Below, piece by piece: positions 1 through 8,100 of a stretch of 9,002 nt of DNA. The position numbers were made by a program, and so were the translations under genes. This DNA comes from Pseudomonadota bacterium (lineage in GTDB: Bacteria > Pseudomonadota > Gammaproteobacteria > Burkholderiales > Burkholderiaceae_F). The notes under the pieces are model-generated. The model worked only from the letters and a program-made list of their open reading frames with translations. It was not told the DNA's origin and searched no databases. Numbering within the stretch: position 1 is the stretch's first letter; each line of letters starts with the position of its first letter. The stretch lies in assembly GCA_021823635.1 (NCBI GenBank), contig JAKANT010000035.1, positions 1 through 9,002 of the forward strand, read 5' to 3'.

Positions 1-691
1 CGATCTGCAGGCTCGCCATGTACAGCACCGCGTCGGCGACGTGCTTCAGATCCATGCGCGGCTCCGGCGCCAGTTGACCGTTGGCCTGCAGCACGCCCTG
101 CGTCATGCGCTCGGTCATGTCGGTGGCAGCGTTGCCGATGTCGATCTGCCCGACCGCGATGTCGTAGGCGCGACCGTCCAGCGCGGCGGCCTTGGTCAGC
201 CCGGTGATGCCGTGCTTGGTGGCCGTGTACGGCGCCGAGTGTGGTCGCGGCGCGTGCGCCGAGATCGAGCCGTTGTTGATGATGCGGCCGCCGCGCGGCG
301 ACTGCGACTTCATCAGCTTGAACGCCTGCTGCAGGCACAGGAAAGCGCCGGTCAGGTTGGCGTCGACCACGGCCTGCCATTGCGAGTAGGTCAGGTCCTC
401 CAGCGGAATCGGCGGCGCTCCGGTGCCGGCGTTGTTGAACAGCACGTCGAGGCGGCCGAAGGTCTCCTTGACCTTCGCGAACAGGGCATGCACGGCGGCC
501 GGGTCGCCGACGTCCGTGGGCACGGCGATGGCGCGCGCGCCGTCCGCGCCCGCCAGCTTGATCGTCGCCTGCAGCGCATCGACGCGCCGCCCCGCCAGCG
601 CGACGCGATAGCCGTTGGCGAGAAAAGCCAGCGCCACCGCGCGGCCGATGCCGCTGCCCGCACCCGTCACCAATGCGATCTTGTCCGTCAT
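1..691 (-). CDS. SDR-family NAD(P)-dependent oxidoreductase (C-terminus cut by window edge)
   Basis: A classical short-chain dehydrogenase/reductase, probably a soluble cytoplasmic enzyme interconverting an alcohol and a ketone; the substrate cannot be told. The visible 230 residues start at ATG 691 and run off the left edge without a stop. Seen: the Rossmann glycine motif TGAGSGIG at residues 9-16, an acidic residue at the end of TD (60), NNAG at 86-89, the structural Asn in ANLTG at 112, probable catalytic Ser142, and YTATK at 155-159 giving Tyr155 and Lys159. A late GQIDIGNAAT stretch (181-190) follows the active site, where the family binds cofactor and substrate. Two arginines after the second strand (AGRR, 34-36 region) suggest NADP(H) preference, which is inference. 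The start is supported by GGGAG at 698-702, six bases upstream. The gene diverges from the next one. Family call is firm; substrate unknown. Confidence 0.93.
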   Translation of the reverse strand, partial: MTDKIALVTGAGSGIGRAVALAFLANGYRVALAGRRVDALQATIKLAGADGARAIAVPTDVGDPAAVHALFAKVKETFGRLDVLFNNAGTGAPPIPLEDLTYSQWQAVVDANLTGAFLCLQQAFKLMKSQSPRGGRIINNGSISAHAPRPHSAPYTATKHGITGLTKAAALDGRAYDIAVGQIDIGNAATDMTERMTQGVLQANGQLAPEPRMDLKHVADAVLYMASLQI

Positions 692-697
692 TCTTCG

Positions 698-702
698 CTC
701 CC
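698..702 (-). promoter_or_regulatory. Shine-Dalgarno site of the SDR gene
   Basis: On the minus strand this reads GGGAG, six bases before ATG 691. It supports the chosen SDR start, which places the conserved glycine-rich motif at the normal distance from the N-terminus. Confidence 0.7.
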
Positions 703-721
703 GTCGTGTCGGCTGCGCGCC

Positions 722-750
722 ATTTTGGTCGTTCGATTTACGTCGGCCAA
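722..750 (-). promoter_or_regulatory. Candidate sigma70-type promoter for the SDR gene
   Basis: On the minus strand TTGGCC (745-750) and CAAAAT (722-727) are 17 bases apart, each matching four of six consensus positions for the -35 and -10 boxes. Transcription would begin near 715, leaving a leader of about 24 bases that carries the GGGAG ribosome site. The segment is distinctly richer in A/T than the surrounding genes. The boxes are only moderate matches, so this is a candidate. Confidence 0.35.
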
Positions 751-765
751 GTCGCTGTTTACGAT
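737..765 (+). promoter_or_regulatory. Candidate sigma70-type promoter for the GNAT-like/esterase unit
   Basis: On the plus strand TTTACG (737-742) and TACGAT (760-765) are 17 bases apart, four of six matches each to -35 and -10 consensus. Transcription would begin near 772, so a start codon at 673 would lie upstream of the transcript, while GTG 802 would lie about 30 bases inside it. The element overlaps the opposing candidate promoter of the SDR gene, so the two could compete or share a regulator. This is inference from motif matches. Confidence 0.35.
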
Positions 766-801
766 GCGGCGCGCGAAACACACCGAGTTTGCGCGACCAA
801 C

Positions 802-2481
802 GTGGCGCGACGCGACCTGCAAGAGCTGGAGCGCCTGAAGCTGCAAGGCGGCGCCGCCGCATCGGCGCGCAAGCTTGCGCTGCTGGCGCGCCTGCGCACG
901 GCGCGCCTGCGCACGGCCGGCGAAGTCAGGCGGCTGCACGAGTGTCTGTGCTTCATGCGCGCGTATGCGGACGACGCATCCCTTCGCGCCGCCGTCGAAC
1001 GGGCGCTTGCCGGCTTCGCCCGGCGCGCCGATCTGCGGGCGCACCGCGACGCCCTGTATGCGACCGGCATCGCCGGCACCACGCTGTGGTTTCCATTTTT
1101 CTACCCGACCGCGCGCTGGCTGGCGGCGCGCTGGCCGCGCCTGCTGCGCTTCGACCGTCGCGACAAGAAGGCCGGCGAGCACCTGGCGCGGACGCTGCCA
1201 CTGCTGGTCACCCCGCTCGAAGCGCAGGCCGTGCGCGGCCTGCCCGGCTACGCGGCGATCGACCGTTTGCGCGGCCGCGGCAGCACCGACGCCACGTTTC
1301 TCGTGCGCCGCGTCGAAGCGATGCCCGGCGACGAGGCGACGCGCGAAGCGTTCTACGACGCCATCAACCCGAGCTGCGAGCTGGCACCGGGGGCCGACAC
1401 GCCGTCGCGCACACTCGCCTGCTGGCGCCGCGCGCCGGTCCTGTACCGCCACGCAGCACCGGTCGCGCAGCGCCCGGAACTGAGGCGCGAGCTGGCACGC
1501 GCACCCATCGCCGTGCGCTCGCTCGGCCGACGCGCGGGCGAGGAGATCGTCGCGCTGGCGCGCGCGTCGATGGTCACCCGCCAGCGCGATCTAGACGCGT
1601 TCGCGTACGGCGACGCGCGCGCGGTCTTGCTCGCCGACGACGGCGAGGGGCTCGCCTTCGCGTTCGTCGGCATGCAGCCGGCGCGCCGCCATCCGATCGC
1701 GGCGATCTACGGCGGGCTGATGTTGAGAAACGGCGTGCCCGTCGGCTACGTGCAGGCCGACCTGGTCGGCCGCTCCGCCGCCTTGGCGTTCAACGTGTTC
1801 GAGACGTTTCGCGGTGTCGAGGCGCCGTTTCTGTTCGCGCGCTTCGTGGCCGCCCTGCACCACCTGTTCGGCGCCACGATGTTTTCGATCGAGCCGTACC
1901 AGCTCGGCGCCGGCAACGAGGAAGGGCTCGCCTCGGGCGCCTGGTGGTTCTATTTCAAGCTCGGCTTCCGCCCGCGCCACGCCGCCACGCGCGCGCTGGC
2001 GCGCGCCGACCTCGAACGCCTACGCGCGGATGCGCGCCACCGCTCCGATCGCGCCACGCTCGCCAGACTCGCCGAGCGGCACCTGTTCTTCGAAGCCGAC
2101 CTGGCGCGGCCGACGCCGCTGCCGCCGCTTGCGGCCGTCGGCCGTCGCGTCGCGCAGAAGCTGTCGCGGCTCGCCGGCGCCGACCGCGAGCGCGCGATCG
2201 ATCTGTGCGAGCGCGCGCTGCGACAGCACTGCGGCATCGGCACGCTGCGGGGCTTTTCCGCCGGCGAGCGCCGCGCCTGGCGGCAGTGGGCGCCGCTTGC
2301 CGCGTTGCTCGACCTCGGCCGCTGGCCGGCGCAGCAACGCGCCGCGCTGGTCGCGCTGATACGCGCCAAGGGCGGGCGCGACGAACGCGAGTACGTGGCG
2401 CGCTTCGCCGCCCATGCACGGCTGCAGCGCGAGCTGTTCGGCGGCGCGCTATCGTCGCGTGCCCGGACCACGCGACCGTGA
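802..2481 (+). CDS. Uncharacterised protein with a GNAT-like C-terminal region
   Basis: I do not recognise a named family for this 559-aa protein. The N-terminal half is Arg/Ala/Leu-rich and mostly helical, with an aromatic WFPFFYP patch near residue 96 that is too short and isolated to call a membrane anchor. Residues about 301-391 look like a GNAT acyltransferase core: strand-like AIYGGLML and VGYVQADLVG, then LAFNVFETFRG, a helix, FSIEPYQ, NEEGLASG, and WWFYFKLGF (381-389), which resembles the typical GNAT ending FYxKLGF. The remaining 170 residues are helical and charged. GTG 802 is preferred over an in-frame ATG at 673, because the earlier stretch overlaps the divergent SDR gene, contains the candidate promoters and has less G/C at third codon positions. 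No strong ribosome site precedes 802. The stop overlaps the esterase gene start region, so an operon is likely. The reading frame is firm; the GNAT reading is a hypothesis. Confidence 0.75.
   Translation: MARRDLQELERLKLQGGAAASARKLALLARLRTARLRTAGEVRRLHECLCFMRAYADDASLRAAVERALAGFARRADLRAHRDALYATGIAGTTLWFPFFYPTARWLAARWPRLLRFDRRDKKAGEHLARTLPLLVTPLEAQAVRGLPGYAAIDRLRGRGSTDATFLVRRVEAMPGDEATREAFYDAINPSCELAPGADTPSRTLACWRRAPVLYRHAAPVAQRPELRRELARAPIAVRSLGRRAGEEIVALARASMVTRQRDLDAFAYGDARAVLLADDGEGLAFAFVGMQPARRHPIAAIYGGLMLRNGVPVGYVQADLVGRSAALAFNVFETFRGVEAPFLFARFVAALHHLFGATMFSIEPYQLGAGNEEGLASGAWWFYFKLGFRPRHAATRALARADLERLRADARHRSDRATLARLAERHLFFEADLARPTPLPPLAAVGRRVAQKLSRLAGADRERAIDLCERALRQHCGIGTLRGFSAGERRAWRQWAPLAALLDLGRWPAQQRAALVALIRAKGGRDEREYVARFAAHARLQRELFGGALSSRARTTRP
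886..915 (+). repeat. Perfect in-frame tandem duplication, 2 x 15 bp
   Basis: The 15-mer GCGCGCCTGCGCACG occurs twice head to tail (886-900 and 901-915). It is exactly in frame with the GNAT-like protein and encodes ARLRT twice within a helical, Arg-rich segment. Identity at every base, including third positions, suggests a recent replication-slippage duplication. Confidence 0.95.
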
Positions 2482-2489
2482 GTACGCCG

Positions 2490-3428
2490 ATGCTCGATCC
2501 GCAAGCGAAGTCGTATCTCGATCTCCTCGCCAGCTTTGCCTTGCCGCCGATGCATACGCTGGATGCGCCCGCGGCGCGGCTCGCTTACAAGAAGGCACGC
2601 GCGCTGGCGCAGCCCGCCCCGCCGCCGGTGGCCTCCGTACGCGAGGCGGCGGCGCCGGGGCCCGGCGGGCCGATTGCGCTGCGCCTGTATCGCGGCGTCG
2701 CCACGCGCGACACCGAAGCGCTGCCGGCGCTCGTGTTCCTGCACGGCGGCGGCTGGACGATCGGCGATCTGGACACGCACGACGTCGTGTGCCGGGAACT
2801 CGCCAACCGCGCCCGCTGCGCGGTGGTGTCGGTGGATTACCGGCTCGGCCCCGAACACCGCTTCCCCGCGGCGGTCGAGGACACGTTGGCGGCGACGCGC
2901 TGGATCGCCGCCCACGCGGGCACGCTGGGCATCGACGGCGCGCGCCTAGCGATCGGCGGCGACAGCGCGGGCGGCAATCTCGCCGCGGTGGCCGCGCTGG
3001 CCCTGCGCGACGCCGGCGGCCCGCCGCTGGCGCTGCAGTTACTGATCTATCCGGCCACCGACCTGCGCCGCAATACGCGCTCGCACGTGGAAAACGGCGC
3101 CGGCTATCTGCTGACGCGCGAGCTGATCGCATATTTCGTCGGCAATTATCTCAACGGGCCGCACGAGGCCCACGACTGGCGCGCCTCGCCGGCGCTGGCG
3201 GGCTCGCATCGCGGCCTGCCGCCCGCGTTCGTGCTGACCGCCGGCTACGACCCGCTGCGCGACGAGGGCGCGGCGTATGCCGAGCTGCTGCGGGCCGCTG
3301 CAGTGCCGGTCGAGTACGTGTGTTTCGAATCGCAGATCCACGGCTTCCTGACGATGAGCAAGCTGATCGACGACGCGGCGCGCGCCTTCGACCGCTGCGC
3401 GCAGGCGCTGGCGCGGGCGTTCGCTTGA
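2490..3428 (+). CDS. Alpha/beta-hydrolase esterase of the HSL (hormone-sensitive lipase-like) family
   Basis: A 312-aa cytoplasmic-type carboxylesterase expected to hydrolyse short to medium acyl esters; the natural substrate is unknown. Seen: the family's oxyanion-hole motif HGGGW at residues 85-89, the nucleophile elbow GDSAGG at 157-162 with Ser159, the acid Asp254 in YDPLRDEG, and His284 in IHGF, a complete catalytic triad. The YRLGPEHRFPAA stretch between the first two motifs is also typical. Length is normal for the family, and there is no signal peptide. The start is ATG 2490, where MLDPQ matches the usual family beginning and GTGAG lies seven bases upstream. The alternative GTG 2478 overlaps the upstream stop as GTGA and would add four residues. 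Either way the gene is tightly coupled to the GNAT-like gene, hinting that an acyl-transfer protein and an ester hydrolase act in one pathway (inference). Confidence 0.94.
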   Translation: MLDPQAKSYLDLLASFALPPMHTLDAPAARLAYKKARALAQPAPPPVASVREAAAPGPGGPIALRLYRGVATRDTEALPALVFLHGGGWTIGDLDTHDVVCRELANRARCAVVSVDYRLGPEHRFPAAVEDTLAATRWIAAHAGTLGIDGARLAIGGDSAGGNLAAVAALALRDAGGPPLALQLLIYPATDLRRNTRSHVENGAGYLLTRELIAYFVGNYLNGPHEAHDWRASPALAGSHRGLPPAFVLTAGYDPLRDEGAAYAELLRAAAVPVEYVCFESQIHGFLTMSKLIDDAARAFDRCAQALARAFA

Positions 3429-3448
3429 GCGGCTGCCCCCGTGGCGGC

Positions 3449-3468
3449 GCGCCGCGCCGGCGCGGCGC
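3449..3468. repeat. Perfect 20-bp GC palindrome
   Basis: The 20 bases read identically on both strands (centre at 3458/3459), composed only of G and C. It lies in the 79-bp gap between the esterase stop and the PepSY gene. As RNA it could fold into a stem of eight pairs with a four-base loop, but it is followed by TAAAG rather than a T-run, so a classical intrinsic terminator is not supported. It could equally be a protein-binding site or a by-product of extreme GC content. Confidence 0.6.
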
Positions 3469-3496
3469 TAAAGTTGACGCCAGACCGCAACTCACC

Positions 3497-3502
3497 GGGG
3501 AG
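3497..3502 (+). promoter_or_regulatory. Shine-Dalgarno site of the PepSY gene
   Basis: GGGGAG ends five bases before ATG 3508. It is the clearest ribosome site on the plus strand and fixes the start of the PepSY protein. Confidence 0.75.
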
Positions 3503-3507
3503 CGCGC

Positions 3508-4665
3508 ATGCGCAAGCGCGGCCTGTGGCTGTCGATCCATCGCTGGCTCGGCATCGGGCTGGGCGTCTGGTTCGCGCTGGTGGGCGCCACCGGCAGCATC
3601 CTCGTGTTCGAGGACGCAATCGACGCCTGGCTCAATCCGCAGTTGCTGACCACGGACAAGCGCGGCGCCTGGCTGCCGGTCGAGGCCATCGTCGAGCGCG
3701 CGACCGAAGAACACGATCTGGGGCGCATCGAGAAGATCCGTTTCCCGCAGGCCGCGGGCGAGGTGTACCGGTTGACGGTGCGCGTGTCGCCGGCGCGGCG
3801 CGTCGGCTCCGAGCGCATCGAAGCGATGTTCGATCCGGTCGACGGCCGACTGCTCGGCACGCGCAAGGCGGAGGCGCTCGGCTTGGCCGCACCGCACTTG
3901 CTGAAGACGCTGTACGAGTTCCACCGCAACGTGCTGCTGGGCGAAGCGGGCTCCAATATCGTCGGCATCGCCGGCTTCCTGTTGCTCGCCTCGGCCGTCA
4001 GCGGCATCGTGCTGGCGTGGCCGAAGAAGCGCGCCGGCTGGCGCCGCCTGGTATGGATCAACACGCGCGCCAGCGCCACGCGCATCGCCTTCGACGTGCA
4101 TCGATCGTTCGGCGTCGCCTTCGCGCTGCTGCTGCTGCTGTCGACCCTGACCGGCGCCACGCTCGTTTATCTCAACTACGTGCGCGACCTCGTCGGCCTG
4201 TTCTCCAAGGTGGCGCCGTTTCCGACCATTCCATGGCGCGCGCGCGACGACGCCGAACCCAAAGGGCTGGGCGAGATCGTCGCCGCCGTGCGCGCCGCCC
4301 ATCCCGATAGGACCATCACCGAGATCCATGGCCCGCCGCGCCAGACCGGCGGCTACCTCGTTTATCTGCGCGCCGCCGGCGACGAGCACCGGCTCGGCGA
4401 CACGATCCTTTGGGTCCATCCGTACACGGCCGAGATCCTGGTCGAGCGCAGCGACCGCACGCGCAGCGCCGGCGAGACCTTCATGCACTGGCTGTTTCCG
4501 CTGCACAGCGGCTCGGCGTTCGGCACCGCCGGCATGGTGGCGATGTGCGCGACCGGCGTGCTGCCGCTGCTGCTGGGGGCGACCGGGCTGTGGGTGTGGC
4601 TGCGCAAGCGACGCGGCGAACGCATCGGGCGCGAACGGCGCCAGCAACGCGCGCAGCCGGCGTAG
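3508..4665 (+). CDS. PepSY-associated transmembrane protein (iron/siderophore-reductase type)
   Basis: A 385-aa inner-membrane protein of the PepSY_TM family. Relatives such as FpvG and PiuB/FoxB-like proteins are tied to reduction of ferric siderophores or iron uptake. Seen: four hydrophobic helices at about 13-35, 149-171, 201-223 and 342-365. Two soluble parts between helices 1-2 and 3-4 carry the PepSY-like pattern, for example VDGRLLGTRKAE near 111-123 and VHPYTAEILVERS near 303-315. Histidines near the membrane, His11 (IHRWLG), His139 (FHRN), His198 (VHRSFG), His327 and His333 (MHWLFPLHSG), are those expected to bind haem or metal in this family. The first helix doubles as an uncleaved membrane anchor. 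The start has a strong ribosome site. No TonB-dependent receptor, siderophore gene or Fur-like box was seen nearby, so the iron role rests on family knowledge alone. Confidence 0.9.
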   Translation: MRKRGLWLSIHRWLGIGLGVWFALVGATGSILVFEDAIDAWLNPQLLTTDKRGAWLPVEAIVERATEEHDLGRIEKIRFPQAAGEVYRLTVRVSPARRVGSERIEAMFDPVDGRLLGTRKAEALGLAAPHLLKTLYEFHRNVLLGEAGSNIVGIAGFLLLASAVSGIVLAWPKKRAGWRRLVWINTRASATRIAFDVHRSFGVAFALLLLLSTLTGATLVYLNYVRDLVGLFSKVAPFPTIPWRARDDAEPKGLGEIVAAVRAAHPDRTITEIHGPPRQTGGYLVYLRAAGDEHRLGDTILWVHPYTAEILVERSDRTRSAGETFMHWLFPLHSGSAFGTAGMVAMCATGVLPLLLGATGLWVWLRKRRGERIGRERRQQRAQPA

Positions 4666-4706
4666 CTGCGCCGCGCATGGCGGGCAGGTGAAGGGGCGGG
4701 TCGCGA

Positions 4707-4723
4707 CGACGGATTTGCCGTCG
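4707..4723 (+). other. Small hairpin between the PepSY and DUF423 genes
   Basis: CGACGG (4707-4712) and CCGTCG (4718-4723) are perfect complements around a five-base ATTTG loop, in the 96-bp gap between the PepSY stop and the DUF423 start. No T-run follows, so a terminator function is only possible. It may act as a weak transcript-end or attenuation structure. Confidence 0.35.
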
Positions 4724-4761
4724 CGCTATCGTGCGCGCGTCGCGGCTCGGCGGTGCGCAAC

Positions 4762-5145
4762 ATGCAGCGTCTGTTCTTCGTTCTCGGTGCGTTGTCCGGC
4801 GCCCTCGGTGTGGCGGCGAGCGCCTTTGGCGCGCATGCGTTGAAGGGGCGTCTGGCGCCCGAACTGCTGACGGCGTTCGAAATCGGCGCGCGGCAGCAAC
4901 TGGTGCACGCGGCTGCGCTGCTGGCGCTTGCGTTGGCGCTGTCGCGGTGGTCGAACGCGGCCCTCGTCGCCGCCGGCTGGTGTCTGCTCGCCGGCATGCT
5001 GCTGTTCAGCGGCAGCCTGTACGCGCTCACCTTGTCGGGCGTGCGTGCATTCGGTCTCGTCACGCCGTTCGGCGGCCTGGCCTTGATCGCCGGCTGGCTG
5101 CTCGCCGCCTGGGGTGCATGGTCGGGGGAACGACGCGGCGCCTGA
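4762..5145 (+). CDS. DUF423 family small membrane protein (YgdD-like)
   Basis: A 127-aa inner-membrane protein of the DUF423 family, whose biochemical role is unknown. Seen: four hydrophobic helices at about 4-24, 46-61, 66-91 and 97-119, and the family's signature pieces SAFGAHALKG (20-29), ARQQLVHAAALL (43-54), FSGSLYAL (82-89) and TPFGG (101-105). Length is normal for the family. ATG 4762 is preferred because the family begins a few residues before the first helix; GTG 4753 in the same frame would add three residues. Only a weak GGCGG lies upstream. The gene ends 22 bases before the stop of the convergent histidine kinase gene. Confidence 0.93.
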   Translation: MQRLFFVLGALSGALGVAASAFGAHALKGRLAPELLTAFEIGARQQLVHAAALLALALALSRWSNAALVAAGWCLLAGMLLFSGSLYALTLSGVRAFGLVTPFGGLALIAGWLLAAWGAWSGERRGA

Positions 5146-5167
5146 GCGAACGCTCGCCGCCGCTCCG

Positions 5168-8100
5168 TCAACCGGCGCGCGCGCGCCCCGCGGTCACTTT
5201 CAGCAGCACCTCGCGCAGCCGCTGCGCGTCGAACGGCTTGGCGATGAAATCGTTCATGCCGGCGTCCAGGCTTTGCTGCTGCTCCGAGGCGAGCGCCGCG
5301 GCGGTGAGCGCGACGATCGGCAGTTCGTCCTTGCCGTAACGCTTGCGCAGCTCGATCGTCGCCTGATGCCCGCTCATCACGGGCATGTGTACGTCCATCA
5401 GCACGGCGTCGAAGCGGCCCTGCGCGCGCTCGACCGCGGCGATGGCCTGCGCGCCGTCGGCCGCCTGCTCCACCTGCACGCCCCAGTTCTTCAGGAAAGT
5501 CTCGGCGATCAACGAGTTGACCGGGTTGTCTTCGACCAGCAGCACGCGCAGCCCCTGCAGGTCGTGCGGCGAACTGCCAACCGGTGCGGCGGCCGGCGCC
5601 GGCGCCGCCACCTCCGCCAGCGGCAGCTCGGCCCAGAAGGTGCTGCCGGCGCCGGGCACGCTCTCGACGCCAACGCGTCCACCCATCAGCTCGGCGAGCT
5701 GACGGCAGATCGACAGCCCGAGCCCGGTGCCGCCGTAGCGGCGCGTGGTCGAGGCATCGGCCTGCACGAACGGTTCGAACAGCCGTGCGCGTGCGCTTTC
5801 TTCGATGCCGATGCCGGTATCGATGACGGCAAAGCGCACCGCGCCGGCGGCGCGCCGAACGTCGATCGTCACCGATCCGCGTTCGGTGAACTTGATCGCG
5901 TTCGACACGAAGTTCACCAGGATCTGGCGCGTGCGCATCGGGTCGCCGCGCACGTGCCGCGGCGCATCCTCGGCGATGCGCAGTTCGAGCGCCAGGCTCT
6001 TGGCGGCCGCCAGCTCGCGGTAGCCGGCGTAGACGTCCTCGGCGAGCGCCCGCAGGTCGAACGCGGTTTCCTCCAGCGTCAGCTTGCCGGCCTCGATCTT
6101 CGATAGGTCGAGGATGTCGTTGATGATCCCGGCCAGCGCCTGCGCGCTGTCGTAGATCCGATGCAGGTACTCGCGCATGCGCTGCGCATCGACGTCCGGC
6201 GCCAGCGCCAGTTTCGCCAGCCCGAGCAGGCCGTTGAGCGGCGTGCGGATCTCGTGGCTGGTGTTGGCGAGAAACGCGCTCTTGGCGCGGCTGGCGGCCT
6301 CGGCCGCTTCCTTGGCCCGCGCCAGCGCCTCGGCGGCGGCGCGCCGCTCGGTGATGTCCTCCGCGATCCAGATCGTGCCGCCGGTGGTCGGATTCAGGCG
6401 ATCGACGACGCGCGCCCGCAGATGGCACCAGAACAGCGTGCCGTCGCGCCGGTGCACCAGCCGCTCGAGGTCCACCGGCTCGGCGCGCGCCAGCTTCGGG
6501 CCGGCGATGCGGCCGATCTCCTCGTAGTCCTCGGCCGAGGGCCAGACCACCGAGCCAGGTTGGCCGCGCAGGGCGCCGCGCGGCCAGCCGAGCATCTCCT
6601 CGAAGCGCGGGTTGACCAGTTCGAAGCGGCGATTGCGCGTGAACGCGATGCCGACCGACGCGTTGTCGAGGATCGCCTCGTACTGCAGCCGGTCGGCCTG
6701 CGCCTGCGTGACGTCGCGCGCGATCGTCACCGCGAACGCGGTGTCGTCGAGGCGGAACGTCGCGCTCGCCATCGCCACCGAGCGGATCTCCCCGTCGGCG
6801 CGGCGCAGGCGCAGCGGGAAGTCGCGCACGCGGCCAGCGGTGCGCAACTCGCGCATGAACTGCTCCCGGTGCTGTTCGTCGGCCCAGATGCCGAGTTCGA
6901 GCGTGGTGCGGCCCTGCGCCTGCCCCACCGGAATGCCGGTCAACTGCGCGAAGCCCTCGTTGGCGAGCACGACGCGGCCGCTCTCCAGTTCGGTCACCAG
7001 GATGCTGTCCACGCTCGCCTCGAATAGGTGCGACAGCAGCGCCTCGGAGCGCGCGCGCTCCGCTTCGGCGCGCTTGCGCTCGGTCAGATCGAAGTAGATC
7101 GACAGGCTGGCCGGCCCGTCGCCGAGATCGATGCGCACCACCTGCGCTTGCACGTAGAGGTCGGTGCCGTCGGTGCGCTGCATGCGCAGCTCCACGGTCG
7201 GCACCGCCTCGCCGGGCGGCAATTTCTCCAGCTGCGCGATGCGCTGGGCCGAAACGCGGCGCGATTCCGGATGGTTCAAGCGCAGCATGTCGATGCCCTG
7301 CATCTGCTGCGGCGACTCGAACCCGAACAGCCGCGCCGCGGCGGCATTGGCCTGCAGCAGCCGCCCGCGGCGGTGGATGACGAACGGCGACGGCGAGCGC
7401 TCGAACAGCTCGCGATAGCGCGCCTCGCTGGCCGCGAGCGCGCGCTGCGCCTCGATCTCCTCGGTCACCCGCCGCCCGACGCCCCAGTAGCCCTTGAAAG
7501 AGCCGTCGGGGCCGAATACCGGTTCGCCGCTGACGCGCACCCATACGGCGCGGCCGTCGTGGTCGTTTCGGCGCAACACGAGATCGCGGAACGGCCGGTG
7601 CGCCTCGAGGGTGGCGCGATGCTCGGCCCACTGCTCGGGCGTCAGTTCCAGCTCGGGGATCTCCCAGCGCGTCCTGCCGAGGTGCCGTTCCGGCGCGATG
7701 CCGGTCTTCTCCGCCACCGCGCTCGAAATGTGCGTGAAGCGGAACTGCGCGTCCTGCTCCCAGTACCAGTCGCTGGCGATCGCGAGCAGCGCGCGGAAGC
7801 GGTTTTCCTGGCGACGCGCCTCGGCAATGGTGGCGCGCACGAAGCGCGCCAGCGCCCAGCCGAACAGCGCCGCCGTCGCGATCAACAACAGATGCGATAC
7901 CAGTCGGGCGCTGGCCGGCACCGCCGCCGCCTGCGCGGCGCCGAGAAGAGTGCCTTGGCTCTCGGCCACCACCATCGCGCCGAGCGCGACCAGCGCCACC
8001 GACGCCAGCGCGAGCGCAGCCTTCATGCCGATCCCCACCGCCGCCACCACGATCAGGATCCCGTACGCGCCGAGCAGTACGGTATGGACACCCTGCTGCG

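Noticed and set aside
673..801. Upstream ATG for the GNAT-like protein
   Set aside because: It overlaps the divergent SDR gene, covers the candidate promoters and has less biased codons than the rest of the gene.
41..838. Plus-strand open frames opposite the SDR gene
   Set aside because: The minus strand carries all SDR catalytic motifs; the plus-strand translations are featureless.
615..2477. Possible long N-terminal extension of the esterase (open frame from 615)
   Set aside because: The extension runs through the GNAT-like gene in another frame and is Arg-rich nonsense. The esterase family begins at MLDPQ near 2490.
3474..3479. TTGACG as a -35 box for the PepSY gene
   Set aside because: No -10-like sequence lies 16-18 bases downstream; that position holds the GGGGAG ribosome site.
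3151..4647. A 498-codon antisense frame opposite the PepSY gene
   Set aside because: It has no recognisable motif and biased composition, and the plus strand there encodes a clear four-helix family member with a strong ribosome site.
5144..5155. GAGCG/CGCTC inverted repeat as a bidirectional terminator between the convergent genes
   Set aside because: The loop is only two bases, the stem is short and no T-run follows on either strand.
4362..7631. A 1089-codon open frame on the minus strand, mostly inside the kinase gene in another frame
   Set aside because: Its translation is low-complexity Arg/Ala/Gly/Pro with no domain, while the overlapping frame encodes a complete kinase. Long empty frames are expected at this GC content.
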